A stretch of 33,592 bases of DNA from contig JAEKKW010000060.1 in NCBI GenBank assembly GCA_019510195.1, positions 1-33,592 on the forward strand, read 5' to 3'. The position numbers and the translations under genes are program-made. Shown here piece by piece: positions 32,011-33,592 of this stretch; position 1 is the first letter of the stretch, and each line of letters starts with the position of its first letter. A model generated the notes under the pieces. That model saw only the letters and a list, made by a program, of their open reading frames with translations, was not told the origin of the DNA and ran no database searches. This DNA is from Lysobacterales bacterium. Lineage in GTDB: Bacteria; Pseudomonadota; Gammaproteobacteria; Xanthomonadales; Xanthomonadaceae.

Positions 32011-32970
32011 ATGAAGGACGAACGCAACCTGCTGGTGTTTTCCGGCAATGCCAACCGGCCGCTGGCGAAGGCGGTGTGTGCGGAGCTCGGCGTGCGCATG
32101 GGCAAGGCGCTGGTCTCGACCTTCTCCGATGGTGAAGTGCAGGTGGAGATCGAGGAAAACGTCCGCGGCCAGGACGTGTTCGTGATCCAGCCGACCTGCG
32201 CGCCGAGCGCGGAGAACCTGATCGAACTGCTGGTGCTGATCGACGCGCTCAAGCGCGCATCGGCAACCAGCGTCACCGCGGTGGTGCCGTATTTCGGCTA
32301 TGCCCGCCAGGACCGCCGCCCGCGTTCCGCGCGCGTGCCGATCACAGCAAAGGTCGTCGCCAGCATGTTCGGCACCGTGGGCGCCGATCGCGTGCTGACC
32401 GTCGATCTCCACGCCGACCAGATCCAGGGTTTCTTCGACGTGCCGGTCGACAACGTGTATTCGTCGCCGCTGCTGCTTGCCGACATCTGGCGCGCCTACG
32501 GCACCGAGAACATGGTGGTGGTGTCACCCGACGTCGGTGGCGTGGTGCGCGCCCGCGCGATCGCCAAGCGCCTCGATGATGCCGACCTCGCCATCATCGA
32601 CAAGCGCCGCCCGCGTGCCAACGTCGCCACCGTGATGAACATCATCGGTGAAGTCGACGGCAAGAATTGCGTGCTGGTGGACGACATCGTCGACACTGCC
32701 GGCACGTTGTGCGCCGCTGCCGCTGCCCTCAAGGAGCGCGGCGCGGCCAAGGTCGCCGCCTACATCACCCACCCGGTGCTGTCGGGCCCGGCGATCGACA
32801 ACATCAGCAAATCCTCCCTCGACGAACTGGTGGTGACCGACACCATCCCGCTCACCGAGGCCGCGAAGGCCTGCGGCAGGATCCGCCAACTCAGCGTTGC
32901 GGAACTGCTGGCGGAAACCATCCGCCGCATCGCCTTCGGAGAATCCGTCAGTTCGCTTTACGTGGACTGA
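32011..32970 (+). CDS. prs: Ribose-phosphate pyrophosphokinase (PRPP synthetase)
   Basis: A 319-residue class I enzyme that makes PRPP from ribose-5-phosphate and ATP, used in nucleotide, His and Trp synthesis. The flexible ATP loop is [18 protein letters not shown] (97-114), [11 protein letters not shown] is at 132-142 and the PRPP loop [13 protein letters not shown] at 221-233. Length is complete. GGAG lies seven bases before the ATG. It follows tRNA-Gln by 55 bases and precedes rplY, as in related genomes. Confidence 0.98.
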   Translation: MKDERNLLVFSGNANRPLAKAVCAELGVRMGKALVSTFSDGEVQVEIEENVRGQDVFVIQPTCAPSAENLIELLVLIDALKRASATSVTAVVPYFGYARQDRRPRSARVPITAKVVASMFGTVGADRVLTVDLHADQIQGFFDVPVDNVYSSPLLLADIWRAYGTENMVVVSPDVGGVVRARAIAKRLDDADLAIIDKRRPRANVATVMNIIGEVDGKNCVLVDDIVDTAGTLCAAAAALKERGAAKVAAYITHPVLSGPAIDNISKSSLDELVVTDTIPLTEAAKACGRIRQLSVAELLAETIRRIAFGESVSSLYVD

Positions 32971-32981
32971 CGCACAACCGG

Positions 32982-33001
32982 CTCGTCTGGTCGCGGACGA
33001 G
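32982..33001 (+). promoter_or_regulatory. Small hairpin in the prs-rplY spacer
   Basis: CTCGTC and GACGAG form a 6-bp stem with an 8-base loop. No U-run follows. It might be a processing or leader structure ahead of rplY; evidence is weak. Confidence 0.3.
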
Positions 33002-33053
33002 TCACCACAGTCGCAGCGATGCGGCATCAAAACCAAGCAAGAGAGAAAACAAA

Positions 33054-33592
33054 ATGTCGAACGAACACACTCTGAAGGCCTACGGCCGCAAGGACGAGGG
33101 GAAAGGTGCGAGCCGCCGCCTGCGTCATGCGGGTCGTATTCCGGCCGTCGTCTACGGCGGTGGCAGCAATCCCGCCAGCATCGAGCTCGATCACGAGCCG
33201 ACCTGGCTGGCCCAGCAGAACGACTGGTTCTATGCCTCGATCATCACGCTGAACGTCGATGGCAAGGCCGAATCCGTCTTGCTGCGCGACATGCAGCGCC
33301 ATCCGTACAAGCAGCTGATCATGCACCTGGACTTCCAGCGCGTGAAGGCCGACCAGAAGCTGCACGTCAAGGTGCCGCTGCATTTCGTCAACATCGACAA
33401 GTCGCCGGCCGGCAAGAGCGCCGAAGCCACCGTGACCAGCGAACTCAACGACGTCGAGATCGTCTGCCTGCCGGCCAACCTGCCGGAGTTCATCGAAGTC
33501 GACCTCGGTGGCATCAAGGTCGGTGACACCGTGCACCTGTCCGACGTCAAGCTGCCGAAGGGCGTCGAACTGGCCCACGCCATCGATGACGC
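33054..33592 (+). CDS. rplY: 50S ribosomal protein L25/Ctc, N-terminal part
   Basis: At least 179 residues of a long (CTC-type) L25, cut by the window end. The N-terminal 5S rRNA-binding domain has KAYGRKDEGKGASRRLRHAG and RIPAVVYGGG, and HPYKQLIMHLDFQRV follows. The CTC extension starts at KLHVKVPLHF and continues with LPEFIEVDLG and VHLSDVKLPKGV. The ATG follows GAGAG. It binds 5S rRNA; the CTC form is linked to stress in some bacteria. The usual next gene, pth, would lie outside the window. Confidence 0.96.
   Translation, partial: MSNEHTLKAYGRKDEGKGASRRLRHAGRIPAVVYGGGSNPASIELDHEPTWLAQQNDWFYASIITLNVDGKAESVLLRDMQRHPYKQLIMHLDFQRVKADQKLHVKVPLHFVNIDKSPAGKSAEATVTSELNDVEIVCLPANLPEFIEVDLGGIKVGDTVHLSDVKLPKGVELAHAIDD

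Noticed and set aside
1-33592. Mobile elements, CRISPR arrays, prophage or a defence island
   Set aside because: No transposase, integrase, phage, Cas or toxin-antitoxin-like genes and no regular direct repeats were seen; gene content is housekeeping throughout.

Overview
The window is a GC-rich, gene-dense stretch of bacterial chromosome, most likely from the Lysobacteraceae (Xanthomonadaceae), such as Lysobacter, Luteimonas or a relative. Three things point there. First, the ahpC-ahpF-oxyR-orf order is the one known from Xanthomonas campestris. Second, the proline iminopeptidase has its catalytic Ser, Asp and His at residues 110, 266 and 294, as I recall for the Xanthomonas enzyme. Third, lolB-ispE-tRNA-prs-rplY, a three-part pntAA-AB-B and a DUF1631 protein occur together. 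I see no insertion sequence, prophage, CRISPR array, integrase or attachment site. No stretch over 300 bases lacks a gene.

Layout. 1-392: 3' end of an EamA-type transporter (+). 399-4768: peroxide-defence block (-), transcribed as ahpC, ahpF, a VOC-family gene, oxyR and an orfX-position gene. It is driven by a promoter with a good OxyR site lying inside the 3' end of the large helicase gene lhr (4878-9266, -). 9396-11205: prmC and proline iminopeptidase (+). 11212-13277: nitroreductase, 5'-3' exonuclease and Nudix hydrolase (-). 13367-15637: DUF1631 protein (+), with a very stable leader hairpin and a probable TTG start. 15656-17529: DUF3106, DUF3619-like and ECF-type sigma factor genes, plus a small membrane protein (-). 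17628-20469: NAD(P) transhydrogenase pntAA-pntAB-pntB (+). 20528-21085: sufT (+). 21082-23208: wrbA, DUF2069, a secreted Cys-containing protein, a short asparaginase-fold protein and DUF488 (-). 23260-25124: YihY membrane protein and a TlpA-like lipoprotein (+). 25133-28718: hemA, prfA, GNAT and ppk2 (-). 28771-33592: TPR gene (frameshifted), lolB, ispE, tRNA-Gln(UUG), prs and rplY (+, rplY cut by the window end).

The genes fall into functional sets. AhpC and AhpF reduce peroxides with NADH under OxyR control. PntAA/AB/B supplies NADPH. PrmC methylates the release factor encoded 16 kb away by prfA. HemA starts tetrapyrrole synthesis, IspE and Prs make isoprenoid and PRPP precursors, and LolB inserts lipoproteins. 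At least ten neighbouring pairs overlap as ATGA, so translational coupling is widespread.

Most of the window is ordinary housekeeping sequence, and I do not see a clear new defence or mobile system. The most unusual points are a frameshifting deletion near the 3' end of the TPR gene, the ispE stop codon lying inside tRNA-Gln, a VOC gene inside the ahp-oxyR operon, and a structured repeat-like element between ahpC and ahpF.
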